From NCBI GenBank assembly GCA_963731105.1, contig CAVSUM010000004.1, forward strand, positions 186,001 to 250,000: DNA of 64,000 nucleotides, written 5' to 3'. The translations under genes and the position numbers were made by a program. A model generated the notes under the pieces. It had not been told where the DNA came from. It ran no database searches and worked only from the letters and a program-made list of their open reading frames with translations. The stretch is from RPQJ01 sp963731105. Its GTDB lineage: Bacteria; Pseudomonadota; Gammaproteobacteria; Steroidobacterales; Steroidobacteraceae. Positions 1 through 9,586 of this stretch are shown here, piece by piece (position 1 is the stretch's first letter; the number at the start of each line of letters is the position of its first letter).

Positions 1-2
1 GC

Positions 3-617
3 TACCAGCAGAGCATGGTCGCGGGCTCAGTCGGAACCGCGCCCGCCCGCAGCCTGATGTCGCGCGTTAGCGGTTCGGCTGCCAGCGGTGCCCGCGGGCA
101 GATCCTGCAGTCGCTGTTTGACGCCCGCTCGCTGCGAATTTACGGCGTCGGCGCCGGCACGGCCCCGGTCATCACGGTCACCCCCGTCGTGACGATGACG
201 CAGGCGCCGGCCCCGGCACCCTCGTCGGCCGGCGCGCCCGTTTGTGCCCCGGCCCAGCAGACGGCGGCCAAGCCCTCGTCGCAGGACGGTCCAGACGCCG
301 GAGGCAACCTCGGCACCGACAGCAACGCCGGCAACGGAGGCAGCGCTCCAGGTTCGGACAACCCGTTCCTGGCTGATGGCCTGATCCCGTCGTTCAACCC
401 CAGCCTTGCCGACCTGGCGGACATCGCTGGCCGCCAGTCGCTGGACGGCGCGGTGGGTGATGAGGAAGGCGGTGACGGCGGCCAGGGCGGGAGCCCGATC
501 TTCGCGGCCGGGGCCCTCAATGCAACTCCGAACTCGGTGCCTGAGCCTGGCTCGCTCGCACTGCTCGGCCTGGGCCTGTTCGGCCTCGGCGCGGTCCGCC
601 GGCGTCGTCCCGCCTGA
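3..617 (+). CDS. PEP-CTERM sorting-signal protein (5' partial)
   Basis: Secreted protein carrying the C-terminal tag recognised by exosortase A. The last 26 residues hold the whole signal: a Val-Pro-Glu-Pro motif, a hydrophobic Leu/Gly segment of about 17 residues, and a terminal Arg cluster (RRRRPA). The frame is open to the left edge, and the first Met in the window (base 15) is not followed by a signal peptide, so the real start lies outside. The rest is low complexity and rich in Ala, Gly, Pro and Asp, typical of PEP-CTERM proteins, whose bodies are rarely conserved. The exosortase at 27.6 kb is the presumed processing enzyme. The function of the body is unknown. Confidence 0.9.
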   Translation, partial: YQQSMVAGSVGTAPARSLMSRVSGSAASGARGQILQSLFDARSLRIYGVGAGTAPVITVTPVVTMTQAPAPAPSSAGAPVCAPAQQTAAKPSSQDGPDAGGNLGTDSNAGNGGSAPGSDNPFLADGLIPSFNPSLADLADIAGRQSLDGAVGDEEGGDGGQGGSPIFAAGALNATPNSVPEPGSLALLGLGLFGLGAVRRRRPA

Positions 618-643
618 ATCCAGGCAATCCGCTGACCCTGTGA

Positions 644-672
644 CAGGAACCCCGGCTCGTCCGGGGTTCCTG
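644..672 (+). terminator. Hairpin terminator after the PEP-CTERM gene
   Basis: A perfect 12-bp inverted repeat (644-655 with 661-672) encloses a 5-base loop, 27 bases after the PEP-CTERM stop codon. It is followed only by a short T run (CTTTG), so it may be a weak intrinsic terminator. A second small palindrome, GGGGAC-T-GTCCCC, sits at 677-689. Confidence 0.65.
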
Positions 673-782
673 CTTTGGGGACTGTCCCCTCCGGCCCCTC
701 CGGGCGTGAGTTGCATCACGGGCGAGCCGGGGCCCAACCGGTAGATTCGCAACTGGCCGCCGTTCCTGAAAAAATAACCGCA

Positions 783-2183
783 GTGTCAATCCGCCTGTTC
801 CGTCTGTACGTCAAGGTCCCGATCGTGCTCCTGGCACTGGTCGAGGGCCTTCTGCTGGTCTTCGCGACCTACCTGGCGGCCGCGATGCGCTTCGGCGCCG
901 ACGAACTGCCGGACTGGTCGGTGCCGTCGGGCAACCTGCTGCCCGCCGCCCTGGTGTTTGCCTTTTTCGGCCTGCTGTCGCTGTTCGCGTTCGGCCTGTT
1001 CTCGGTGCGCTCGCGCACCAGCACGGCCGGCATGGTGGTGCGCGCGGTCGCGGCCGTTGCCAACGCGTCGGCGCTGTCGGTCGTCGTGTTCTATATCTTC
1101 CCCGCCTTCTCGGTCGGCCGTGGGGTCCTCGGCCTGACCGCGGCCGTCGCCGTCGTCTCGCTGGTCGCTGCCCGGCTATTGTTCGAGCGGATCGTCGACC
1201 AGGACCTGTTCAAGCGCCGCGTGCTGGTCTACGGCGGCGGCCGCCGCGCCGCCAGCCTGCTCGAACTGCGCCGCCGCAACGACACCCGCGGCTTCCGCAT
1301 CCTCGCGTTCATCCCCACCGAAGGCGACCACGTCACGGCCGCGCCGGAGCGACTCACCGAACGGCCCGCCGACCTGTACCGCTGGTCGCTCACGAACGAG
1401 GTGGACGAGATCGTGGTCGCGATGGACGACCGCCGCGTGGCGTTCCCGATGCACGAGTTCCTCGAGTGCCGCCTCGCGGGCATCGAGATCTGCGAGCTGC
1501 CGACGTTTCTCGAGCGCGAGACCGGCAAGGTGCGCCTCGACGTGCTCAATCCGAGCTGGATCATCTTCGGCGAAGGCTTTCGCGCCTCGCCGCTGCAACG
1601 TGTGATGGAGCGCGGTTTCGACGTCGTCGCGAGCCTGGGATTGCTCGCGATCGCCGCGCCGTTCATGTTGCTCGCGGTGCTCGCGATCAAGCTCGAGGAC
1701 GGCGCCCGCTCGCCGATCCTCTACCGTCAGCGCCGCGTGGGCCGCTACAGCGTGCCGTTCGACGTGCTCAAGTTCCGCAGCATGAGCATCGACGCCGAGA
1801 AGGACGGGGCGGTGTGGGCCGTGAAGGACGACCCGCGCGTCACGCGCGTTGGCAACATCATGCGCAAGACACGCATCGACGAGCTGCCGCAGCTCGTGAA
1901 CGTGCTGCGCGGCGACATGAGCTTCGTCGGCCCGCGGCCGGAGCGGCCTGAGTTCGTCGAGCAGCTCGAGCAGCGCATCCCGTACTACCGCGAGCGCCAC
2001 ACCGTGAAGCCCGGCATCACCGGCTGGGCGCAGCTCTGCTACCCGTACGGCTCGTCCGAGAAGGACGCGCTCGAGAAGCTGCAGTACGACCTGTACTACG
2101 TGAAGAACCGCAGCCTGCTGTTCGATCTGGCGATCCTGGTGCAGACGGTCGAGGTGGTGCTGTGGGGGAAGGGAGCCAGGTAG
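783..2183 (+). CDS. XrtA-system phosphoglycosyl transferase (EPS priming sugar transferase)
   Basis: Transfers the first sugar phosphate to undecaprenyl phosphate at the inner membrane, starting the EPS repeat unit. The 466-residue product has several N-terminal membrane segments, a CoA-binding-like middle part, and a C-terminal bacterial sugar transferase domain (about residues 272-460). Visible hallmarks are a basic YRQRRVG stretch, LKFRSM, RKTRIDELPQ, the GPRPERP motif and KPGITGWAQ. I chose the GTG at 783 because the hydrophobic N-terminus begins directly after it. The frame is open further upstream to 675, but that part reads through repeats and has no membrane helix. Length and order match the PEP-CTERM-associated polyprenyl glycosylphosphotransferase family (TIGR03013 type). 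Confidence 0.92.
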   Translation: MSIRLFRLYVKVPIVLLALVEGLLLVFATYLAAAMRFGADELPDWSVPSGNLLPAALVFAFFGLLSLFAFGLFSVRSRTSTAGMVVRAVAAVANASALSVVVFYIFPAFSVGRGVLGLTAAVAVVSLVAARLLFERIVDQDLFKRRVLVYGGGRRAASLLELRRRNDTRGFRILAFIPTEGDHVTAAPERLTERPADLYRWSLTNEVDEIVVAMDDRRVAFPMHEFLECRLAGIEICELPTFLERETGKVRLDVLNPSWIIFGEGFRASPLQRVMERGFDVVASLGLLAIAAPFMLLAVLAIKLEDGARSPILYRQRRVGRYSVPFDVLKFRSMSIDAEKDGAVWAVKDDPRVTRVGNIMRKTRIDELPQLVNVLRGDMSFVGPRPERPEFVEQLEQRIPYYRERHTVKPGITGWAQLCYPYGSSEKDALEKLQYDLYYVKNRSLLFDLAILVQTVEVVLWGKGAR

Positions 2184-2211
2184 AGCGGATAGCGGATAGC
2201 GGATAGCGGGT
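2184..2211. repeat. Four-unit heptanucleotide repeat (AGCGGAT)
   Basis: Three exact AGCGGAT units and one AGCGGGT unit, with a further degenerate stretch to about 2220, start on the base after the stop codon of the sugar transferase. This is the reverse complement of the ATCCGCT arrays at 9617 and 30368. Confidence 0.9.
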
Positions 2212-2336
2212 AGGGGGTAGTGGAGCGGCCGACTGAAGCAGGGGTGGACGTTGACCCACTGCGTGAGCAACCTCCCGCGCCACCCCCTCCGCCCTGATCA
2301 TTACCCCTCGCCCCATCACTACCCCCCTTGCCTCCC

Positions 2337-4458
2337 ATGCTTTCCCTCGGCCTCATCTCCTACGGCACTGCAGCCGTCGCCTTCCTCCTCCTGACCCTGC
2401 TGCTGCTCACCAGCTGGGAGGGGCGGGCGCAGGGCGTGCGGCTGATCGTCGCCTGCGCGGTCACCATGCTGTGGGCCGCGCTGCTGGCGCTGGGCTCGCA
2501 TTCGGGCGCGATCTCGGTGCCGCTGGTGCTGCTCGCGGAGTTCCTGCGCTACGGGGCGTGGTTCGTGGTCCTCACGGGGCTGACGGGCTCGGTCGGCATT
2601 GCGGGCAACCTGTCGCGCGTCGTGCACGTGGTGTGGATCGGCGGGGCGGCCACTCTGTTCGCCACGCCGCTGCTGGTCAGCGCGGGCCTGCCGGTGCCGG
2701 AGCCGATCGCGGTGCTGGCGAATGCCGGGCTGCTGATGGCGCTGCTCGGCCTGATCCTGCTCGAGCAGATCTACCGCAACTCACGCGAAGGCGGGCGCTA
2801 CGCGCTCAAGTTCTTCGTCATCGCCGCCGGGCTGATGTTCGCCGTGCGACCTGTTCGTGTACTCGCAGGCGCAACTGCTGAAGGGCATCGAGCCGGTGTC
2901 GTGGGACGCGCGCGGCTTCGTCATGGTGCTGATGGTGCCGCTGCTGGCGCTCGCGGCGCGGCGCAATCCGCAGTGGTCGCTCAACGTGTTCGTGTCGCGG
3001 CACGTCGTGTTCTACACCACGTCGTTCATGGTGGTGGGCGCGTACCTGCTGCTGATGGCGGGCGGCGGCTACCTGATCCGTCTCTACGGCGGCACCTGGG
3101 GCCGTGCGGCGCAGCTGGTGTTCTTCGCGGGCGCCGGCGTGGTGCTGCTGGCACTGCTCGCGTCGAGCAACCTGCGGCGGCGGCTGCGGGTGTTCCTCAA
3201 CAAGCACTTCTACCGCAACAAGTACGACTATCGCATCGAGTGGCTGCGCTTCATCCAGACGCTGTCGGCGCCGGAGGAGGGCGTGGACACGCGCGACAAC
3301 GCGGTGCACGCGATCGCGCAGATCATCGGCAGCCCGGGCGGCGTGCTGTTCCTGAAGAGCGAGGACGGCGAGAGCTTCAAGTCGGTCGCGTCGTGGCCGG
3401 CGCGGTCGGCGGAGGCGCGGCGCGAGGCACCGTTGCCGCCGACCGAGGAGATGATCGCGTTCCTGGCCAGGAACCAGTGGGTGATCGACCTGCGCGAGCT
3501 GGACGCCACGCCCGACGCGTACCAGAACATCTCGCTGCCGGAGTTCCTGCGCACGCGGCCTGCGTACCGGCTGGTGGTGCCGCTGAGCCACGGCGAGGAG
3601 CTGATCGGGTTCGTCGCACTCGAGGAGCCGCCGCCGCCGTTCAATCCGAACTACGAGGACCGCGACCTGCTCAAGACGGTGGGTCGCCACGTCGCGGTGC
3701 ACATCGCGCAGTACGAGGCGGACCGGCGGTTGGCGGAGAGCCGGCAGTTCGAGGCGTATCACCGGCTCACGGCGTTCGTGATGCACGATCTCAAGAACCT
3801 GGCCGCGCAGCTGGCGTTGATCGTGTCGAATGCCGAGAAACACAAGCGGAATCCTGAGTTCGTGGATGATGCGATCGCCACGATCGCCAATTCCACCGGG
3901 CGCATGCAGCGGCTGATCGAGCAGCTGCAGCGTCGCGAGGTGCAGACGCTGAAGCGGCGCGTGTCGCTGGCGGAAATCGCCGCGCGGGCCTGCGAGCGCT
4001 GCGAGGGACGTTCACCGTTGCCGGCGTGCGGCGGCGTGGTCGAGGACGCCTGGGTCGAGGCCGATCCAGAGCGGCTGGCCATGATCGTCGAGCATGTGAT
4101 CCGCAATGCGCAGGATGCGACGCCGGAGGGCGGCTCGGTGACTGTCGCTGTGGCGATCGACGGTGGGCCGGGCGCGGAAGCGGCCGTGCCGCTGGCGGAG
4201 ACCAGCGGTCACCTGCGCATCCCGATGGCGGCGCTCACCGTGAGCGACAACGGTGCCGGCATGAGCCGCGAGTTCATCGAGCAGCGGCTGTTCAAGCCGT
4301 TCGACACCACCAAGGGCAGCAAGGGCATGGGCATCGGCGCGTACCAGGTGCGCGAGTACGTGCTGTCGCTCGGCGGGCGCGTGGATGTCGCGAGCAAGGA
4401 AGGCGAGGGAACGCGGTTTACGCTGCGGCTGCCGCTGGCGGAGGGGACGCTCTCTTGA
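2337..4458 (+). CDS. prsK: PrsK-type membrane sensor histidine kinase (frameshifted)
   Basis: Sensor kinase of the PEP-CTERM/XrtA regulatory pair, expected to phosphorylate PrsR. Membrane helices fill roughly the first 280 residues. A GAF-like sensor region follows, then the phospho-acceptor box with His in MHDLKN (about residue 483) and an HATPase domain with SDNGAG and GSKGMGIGAY motifs. The ATG at 2337 precedes a hydrophobic helix. One base at about 2847 shifts the frame: upstream reads to 2846, and the continuation DLFVYSQAQ starts at 2848. Both halves match the family without a gap, so I treat it as one gene of about 706 residues with an insertion or sequencing error. Its last codons lie inside an inverted repeat. 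Confidence 0.88.
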
Positions 4459-4498
4459 GTGTCCCCGAGAAGGGGACACTCAAGAGAGCGTCCCCTCC
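4440..4498. repeat. Long GGGGAC-type inverted repeat over the prsK stop
   Basis: Perfect 27-bp arms (4440-4466 and 4472-4498) with a 5-base loop. The prsK stop codon (4456-4458) lies inside the left arm, so the last residues of PrsK are encoded by the repeat. It could act as a terminator. The GGGGAC...GTCCCC ends resemble the element at 24304-24366 and the small palindrome at 677-689. Confidence 0.9.
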
Positions 4499-4577
4499 CG
4501 GATTTCGCGACCTGCCCCACATTTTGTTAAGCCGCGCATTGCCGCAGCGCGGTAACTGCTGAACACTCCCGTCGTCT

Positions 4578-4664
4578 GTTGAAGGGCAAACCTGCCGAAA
4601 GGCAGGGACGCAAAGCCTCCGGTCCTCGGGCGAGAGTCGCCACGGATAGCGGGGTTGCCAGAAA
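4578..4664 (+). promoter_or_regulatory. Cyclic-di-GMP-I (GEMM-I) riboswitch aptamer
   Basis: The stretch carries the conserved elements of the class I cyclic-di-GMP aptamer in order: GGGCAAACC, a 6-bp stem (CCTGCC/GGCAGG) closed by a GAAA tetraloop, the GGGACGCAAAGCCTCCGG core, a variable P2-type stem, and the GGATAGCGGGGTTGCCA segment. These match the family consensus almost base for base. It lies in the leader of the secreted Ig-repeat protein whose ATG is at 4769, about 105 bases downstream, so that gene should respond to cyclic-di-GMP. The sign of the response cannot be read from the aptamer alone. Confidence 0.93.
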
Positions 4665-4724
4665 CGCAGCGGCCCCGCGTCAGTGGCCGCGAGCGAACTG
4701 CTGCAACCACGCCGTCCTGCGCAC

Positions 4725-4759
4725 CTCCCACGGGTCAACCGAGGCGGGGTACGTGGGAG
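4725..4759 (+). promoter_or_regulatory. Ribosome-binding-site hairpin downstream of the riboswitch
   Basis: CTCCCACG (4725-4732) pairs perfectly with CGTGGGAG (4752-4759). The right arm contains the GGGAG Shine-Dalgarno (4755-4759), nine bases before the ATG at 4769. This stem could hide the ribosome-binding site and be the expression platform of the aptamer. There is no clear poly-U terminator between the aptamer and the gene, which favours control of translation. The pairing is seen; the mechanism is inferred. Confidence 0.7.
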
Positions 4760-4768
4760 TAACGGCAC

Positions 4769-7487
4769 ATGATGGCGGCACGCAAGATCCTCGGCACGGC
4801 ATTGGCAATCTGCACGATTGGCATCGCCGCCGCGCTCAGTCCCACGGCCCACGCGCAGGGCATGACCGGAGCGCCGCTGCCGACGACCGGCAAGGCCGCC
4901 GCCAACGCCAAGCCCACCATCACCGGCAACCCGTCACGCATGCTGGTCGCGGGCTCGTACTACGACTTCCGCCCCAGCGCGAGCGACCCGGACTCCGCGC
5001 AGCTCACCTTCGCGATCAACAAGAAGCCGCGTTGGGCCAACTTCGACGCGAGCAGCGGCCGCCTGTACGGCACGCCGTCGGCGATCGACGTCGGCAAGAT
5101 CAAGGGCATCCAGATCTCGGTGAGCGACGGCGTCAATCGCAAGGGGCTCTCCAAGTTCGGCATCAAGGTGATTCGCGGCGTGGCGCCAACGATCTCGGGT
5201 TCGCCCGCGACCACCGCGACCGAGGGGCAGCCGTACCAGTTCCAGCCGAGCGCCAGCGACGCCGACCAGCAGAAGCTGCAGTTCGCGATCGTCAGCAAGC
5301 CGTCGTGGGCGAGCTTCGACAGCATCACCGGTCGCCTGTCCGGCACGCCGCCCGCGGGTAGCGCCGGCGCGTACCCGGGCATCACGATCTCGGTAACCGA
5401 CGGCGCCACCACCGTCAGCCTTGCGCCGTTCGCGATCACAGTGGCGAAGGGTGCGTCCGCGCCCACACCCGCGCCCGCACCCGCGCCCGTGGCCAACTCT
5501 GCACCGACCATCAGCGGCACGCCGCCTGCGAACGTGCAGGTCGGCCAGACTTACGACTTCACCCCGAGCGCCAGCGACAAGGACGGGGACACGCTGACGT
5601 TTGCATCGGTGAACGTCCCGACGTGGCTCAACTTCGACCGCGCCACCGGTCGCCTTACCGGCAAGCCGCAGTCCGGCGAGGAGGCCACTTACAGCAGCCT
5701 CGTGATCTCGGTGACCGACGGCACGGCGATCGCGTTCCTCGGGCCATTCTCGGTGACGGTGATGCCGGCCCCGACCAACAAGTCGCCGGTGCCGAATGCC
5801 GCGCCGTTGATCAGCGGCACGCCGCCGACCAGCGTCACTGAGGGCAAGCTCTATGCGTTCCAGCCGACGGCGTCCGACGCGAACGGTGATGCGATCACCT
5901 TCAGCGTTACCAACGCGCCGAAGTGGCTGGCGATCGATTCCGCCACCGGCCTGCTGAGCGGCACCGCGCCCACGGGTTCGGCCGGCACCTACAGCGGCAT
6001 CGTGATCTCGGCGACGGACGGCATCTCCACCTCGACGCTGCCGGCCTTCGCGCTCACCGTCACGCCGGTCCAGCCGACCAATTCGCCGCCAATCATTGGC
6101 GGCACGCCGCTGACCATGATCGCCGTCGGCCAGTCGTTCAGCTTCACGCCGACCGCGTCCGACCCCGACGGCGACCGGCTCACGTTCAGCTGGATCAACA
6201 AGCCGACGTGGATGTTCTTCGACACGACGACCGGCCGCCTCACCGGCACGCCGAACAGCGCCCAGGTTGGCGCGTACAGCAACATCCGCATCATGGTGTC
6301 GGACGGCAAGGTGACGACGTCCCTGGCGCCGTTCACGCTCACCGTCACGGCGGATAAGGGCTCCATACCCAACAACGCGCCGACCATTGGTGGCGCGCCG
6401 GCGACGCGCGCGACAGTGGGCCAGGCCTACGTGTTCCAGCCGGTGGCCTCGATCCGGACGGCCAGGCGCTGCGCTTCGGCATCGCCAATGCGCCGCTCTG
6501 GGCCACGTTCGACAGCACGACCGGCCGCCTGTCGGGCACGCCGGGTGCCGCCTACGCGGGCACCACCGCTGCCAACATCGTGATCTCGGTGTCGGATGGG
6601 TTGGCGTCGGCGACGTTGCCGGCGTTCAGCATTGCGGTCGAGTCGGCGCCGGTGGTCAATCGCGCACCGACGATCTCCGGCACGCCGGCCACCAGCGTGA
6701 CGGTGGGTCAGGCGTATTCCTTCCAGCCGGCCGCCAGCGACCCTGACGGCGACGCCCTGCGCTTCGGCATCGCCAATGCGCCGACCTGGGCGGACTTTGA
6801 CATCGCCACTGGCCGCCTGTCGGGTACGCCCGGAGCGGCGTTCGCGGGCACGACAACCGCCAACATCGTGATCTCGGTGTCCGACGGCACCGCCAGTGCC
6901 ACGCTGCCGGCCTTCAGCATCGCGGTCCAGGCCGCACCGCTCGACAACCGCGCGCCGACGATCAGCGGCACGCCGGCGACCAGCGTGACGGTGGGCCAGG
7001 CGTACTCCTTCCAGCCGGCCGCGAGCGACCCTGACGGCGACGCCCTGCGCTTCGGCATTGCCAACAAGCCGACCTGGGCGGATTTCGACATCGTCAGCGG
7101 CCGGTTGTCCGGCACGCCGACGGATGCCAACGCTGGCGCCCATGCCAACATCGTGATCTCAGTGTCGGACGGCAAGCTCAGCGCCACGCTGCCGGCCTTC
7201 ACGCTGACGGTGCTGAAGCCGGTGGTCGGCTCGGCCGAGCTGACCTGGACTGCGCCGACCCAGAACGAGGACGGCTCGGCCCTCACCAACCTGGCCGGCT
7301 ACAAGGTCCGCTACGGCACCTCGCCGGGCTCGCTGACGCAAGGTGCTCGAACGTCGTCGGCGCCGGCATCACGTCGGCCATCATCGAGGGTCTGGCTGCC
7401 GGCACGTGGTACTTCAGCATCTCGTCGTACACCAACACGGGTGTCGAGAGCGCGCCGACCGGGACGGTCAACAAGACGATCCAGTAG
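4769..7487 (+). CDS. Secreted protein with eight He_PIG-type Ig repeats and a fibronectin III domain (frameshifted)
   Basis: Likely surface or matrix adhesin. A signal peptide (hydrophobic core, cleavage after AHA at about residue 28) is followed by eight repeats of about 90-100 residues. Each has the pattern APTISGTP, F-P-ASDPDGD, W-FD-TGRLSGTP and ISVSDG of cadherin-like putative Ig domains (He_PIG), then a fibronectin type III module beginning with ELTWTAP. A Pro-Ala linker lies between repeats 2 and 3. Repeats 6-8 are nearly identical even in DNA, indicating recent amplification. One base is missing at about 6450 and another shift occurs near 7343. Reading through both gives a clean FnIII end (TWYFSISSYTNTG) and a stop at 7487. 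No PEP-CTERM tag or membrane anchor is visible. Expression should be under cyclic-di-GMP control through the leader. Confidence 0.88.
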
Positions 7488-7504
7488 CTTTCTTCACCTC
7501 TCCC

Positions 7505-7530
7505 ACCTCTCCCGCTCCGGCGGGAGAGGT
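7505..7530. repeat. Dispersed CCTCTCCC hairpin, copy 1
   Basis: Eleven-base perfect arms (7505-7515 with 7520-7530) and a 4-base loop, 17 bases after the adhesin stop. A trailing GGGTGAGGG segment to about 7552 is shared with the other copies. REP-like; may act as terminator. Confidence 0.85.
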
Positions 7531-7614
7531 CGACCGCCAGGTCGGGTGAGGGTCTGATCGTCTCCTTGGCCGCGTGGTAGGGGTCCGGTGTTGGGTAGTA
7601 CTCCCGCCGCCGCA

Positions 7615-7691
7615 TGCGCACGACGCGTGCGCACCGCCCAGGCGCACGGTCGTGCGCATTAGTCGTGCGCACAGGTTGTGCGCATGGCGAT
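7615..7691. repeat. Array of six ~13-bp units starting with TGCGCA
   Basis: TGCGCA occurs at 7615, 7628, 7653, 7666 and 7679, and the degenerate GGCGCA at 7641 fills the gap. That gives six consecutive units spaced 13, 13, 12, 13 and 13 bases. The hexamer is itself palindromic. Such spacing is iteron- or operator-like, but the bound factor, if any, is unknown. Confidence 0.6.
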
Positions 7692-7787
7692 CCAGACAAG
7701 GCACCCAGCGGAGGGCTCCTGGGCGATTCCCCCGCCGTCATCTCATAATCCTGTCCCGATAGCGGCGAGCCGATCGAGGAAGGATTC

Positions 7788-7934
7788 ATGAAAAATCGTC
7801 AGGTACTGCAACCTGTAAACCCGGTCCATCTTGGGGAGATGCTGCTTCAAGGATTTCTCAAGCCAGCCGGCAAGTCGCAGGCGACGTTTGACTTGGGGGC
7901 CGCCATCCAGAAGCGGACAGGCGGCCTAGGCTAA
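7788..7934 (+). CDS. Truncated HigA-like antitoxin remnant (48 aa)
   Basis: A small ORF with a strong Shine-Dalgarno (GAGGAAGG, ending about four bases before the ATG). Its residues around PVHLGEMLLQGFLKPAGKSQ match the start of the HigA/VapI antitoxin family (usual pattern: P-HPGE-L-EFL-PLG-SQ). Family members are about 95-110 residues with a complete helix-turn-helix. This one stops after 48 residues, inside the expected DNA-binding domain. No HigB toxin gene is found beside it. It is probably a decayed fragment of a mobile toxin-antitoxin pair. Confidence 0.5.
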   Translation: MKNRQVLQPVNPVHLGEMLLQGFLKPAGKSQATFDLGAAIQKRTGGLG

Positions 7935-8062
7935 CGTGGTGATTCCGACAAAAAACTGCTTTCGAGTCAGACTGTTACGGCGGATCCCGCACGATGCCGA
8001 TGCCGGCACCGAGGTAGCAGTACGGGAAGCGCTGCGTCTTCCCACTGGCGCTTAGCGCCGGA

Positions 8063-8087
8063 CCCTCTCGCGCCTGGCGGGAGAGGG
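8063..8087. repeat. Dispersed CCTCTCCC hairpin, copy 2
   Basis: Twelve-base arms with one mismatch (8063-8074 with 8076-8087), followed by the family's GGGTGAGGG tail. It lies 120 bases upstream of prsR. Confidence 0.8.
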
Positions 8088-8206
8088 CAGGGTGAGGGTC
8101 CGATCTGAACCCGTATCACAAATTTCGATCCTATCTCCTTGTATCATCCGCCATTACTGAACCGACCGGCGGCCCACCAGGGTCCCGTGGCGGCCGGGGA
8201 GATTGA

Positions 8207-9582
<1,376 letters not shown>

Positions 9583-9586
<4 letters not shown>

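Larger units (their letters stand above)
7488..8206. other. 719-bp intergenic region
   Basis: Non-coding apart from a 48-codon HigA-like remnant. It contains two CCTCTCCC-type hairpins, a small GGCGC/GCGCC hairpin at 8047-8059, and a six-unit 13-bp repeat array at 7615. The prsR promoter should lie in its last 100 bases, but I see no convincing -35/-10 or -24/-12 pair. Confidence 0.7.

Noticed and set aside
675..782. Upstream start (675) for the sugar transferase
   Set aside because: The extra 36 residues are hydrophilic and encoded partly by a GGGGAC palindrome; the GTG at 783 gives the normal membrane-starting N-terminus.
7613..7695. CRISPR array
   Set aside because: Units are 12-13 bp with no spacers; too short and imperfect for CRISPR repeats, and no cas genes are nearby.
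7788..7934. Complete HigBA toxin-antitoxin system
   Set aside because: Only the first half of an antitoxin is readable and there is no toxin ORF beside it.
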